A DNA stretch of 5,738 nt. Source: an uncultured Litoreibacter sp. GTDB taxonomy: Bacteria; Pseudomonadota; Alphaproteobacteria; Rhodobacterales; Rhodobacteraceae. Positions 5,347 to 5,738 of the stretch are shown one piece after another (position 1 is the first letter of the stretch; every line of letters begins with the position of its first letter). The stretch is taken from contig CALFWN010000332.1 in the NCBI GenBank assembly GCA_937928335.1, forward strand, positions 1-5,738, written 5' to 3'. A model generated the notes under the pieces. That model did no database searches, had not been told where the DNA came from, and saw only the letters and a list, made by a program, of their open reading frames with translations. The position numbers and the translations under genes are program-made.

Positions 5347-5369
5347 GGGACGCCGCGACGCGGCGCCCC
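5347..5369 (-). terminator. GC-rich hairpin between flagellin and flaF
   Basis: About ten bases beyond the flagellin stop, the minus strand reads GGGGCGCCGCG, one T, then CGCGGCGTCCC. This is an eleven-position inverted repeat with a single G-U wobble; the innermost pairs must open to make a loop. It is very stable and is not followed by a run of U. It is therefore more likely a partial terminator or a stem that stabilises flagellin mRNA and lowers read-through into flaF-flbT than a full intrinsic terminator. Confidence 0.6.
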
Positions 5370-5378
5370 AAAGTGATA

Positions 5379-5738
5379 TTACCGGAACAGCGACAAGATG
5401 CTTTGCGGTGCCTGATTGGCGATCGACAGGGCCTGTACGCCAAGCTGCTGTTGCACTTGAAGCGCCTGCAGCCGGGCAGAGGCTTCCTCCATATCGGCAT
5501 CGACCAGGGTGCCGATCCCGGTTTTCAGCGAATCTGTCAGCTTGCCCACAAATTCGGATTGGATCTCGATCCGACCCTGCGCAGAGCCAAACTCTGCCGC
5601 ACCATCAATCGAGTTCTGGATCAGAACCTCGATATTGGCCAGCGCCGCATCCGCACCGCCATTGGTGGAGACATCAATGTTATCAAGCCCGAACAGACCG
5701 CCAGAGGCCTCGCCACCCGCAGCGCCCACCGCGTTGAA
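5379..5738 (-). CDS. fliC: Flagellin, C-terminal part (gene runs off the window)
   Basis: The last 119 residues of a flagellin, the subunit of the filament, end at a TAA at 5379-5381; the N-terminal part lies beyond position 5738. The C-terminal D1/D0 region is clear: an amphipathic helix with L-A-N-I-E-V-L-I-Q-N-S-I-D-G-A-A, then L-V-D-A-D-M-E-E-A-S-A-R-L-Q-A-L, and the closing L-S-I-A-N-Q-A-P-Q-S-I-L-S-L-F-R, a hallmark of flagellin D0 ends. A glycine/alanine-rich stretch with T-N-G-G-A-D lies upstream, at the D1 boundary. It is first in the flagellin-flaF-flbT-DUF1217 order. Naming (fliC, flaA, fljK) varies among alphaproteobacteria, so the symbol is generic. The promoter is outside the window. 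Confidence 0.93.
   Translation of the reverse strand, partial: FNAVGAAGGEASGGLFGLDNIDVSTNGGADAALANIEVLIQNSIDGAAEFGSAQGRIEIQSEFVGKLTDSLKTGIGTLVDADMEEASARLQALQVQQQLGVQALSIANQAPQSILSLFR

Noticed and set aside
5333..5737. A + strand frame of 134 codons at the right end.
   Set aside because: It is antisense to the flagellin C-terminus, which is certain from its D0 motif.

Overview
The window is a flagellar locus from an alphaproteobacterium, most likely a marine member of the Rhodobacterales (Roseobacter group). This rests on GC-rich coding sequence, on the flgB-flgC-fliE-fliQ-flgF order with fliI divergent, and on flaF-flbT and a DUF1217 gene directly behind a flagellin. The placement comes from family knowledge and gene order; no search was run.

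Layout. Positions 1 to about 123 are a compositionally foreign scrap: a piece of a SulP-type anion transporter read on the + strand, about 42% GC by hand count. It abuts the 3' end of flgF, where the next 120 bases are about 69% GC. FlgF is cut off near residue 177 and stops inside the foreign DNA. From about 124 to 2002 the minus strand carries the tightly packed operon flgB-flgC-fliE-fliQ-flgF(truncated), encoding proximal rod proteins, the MS-ring/rod adaptor FliE and one export-gate subunit. An 88-base gap with divergent starts separates it from fliI (2091-3422, +), the export ATPase. A 322-base intergenic region follows, where fliI and the next minus-strand operon converge. It opens with nine perfect copies of the 7-mer CACCGCT and contains two small hairpins but no convincing gene. 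From 5738 down to 3745 the minus strand reads flagellin (C-terminal 119 residues only), a strong GC-rich hairpin, flaF, flbT and a DUF1217 gene. The last three are joined by 4-base ATGA overlaps.

Function. FlgB, FlgC, FlgF and FliE build the rod. FliQ and FliI belong to the type III export apparatus that delivers rod, hook and filament subunits. FlaF and FlbT tune flagellin synthesis and secretion in alphaproteobacteria. The DUF1217 protein has no known function, but its place in this operon ties it to the filament module.

I do not see a new multi-gene system here. The points most worth a second look are the SulP/flgF junction (assembly chimera or real rearrangement), the heptamer array directly behind fliI, and the hairpin between flagellin and flaF.
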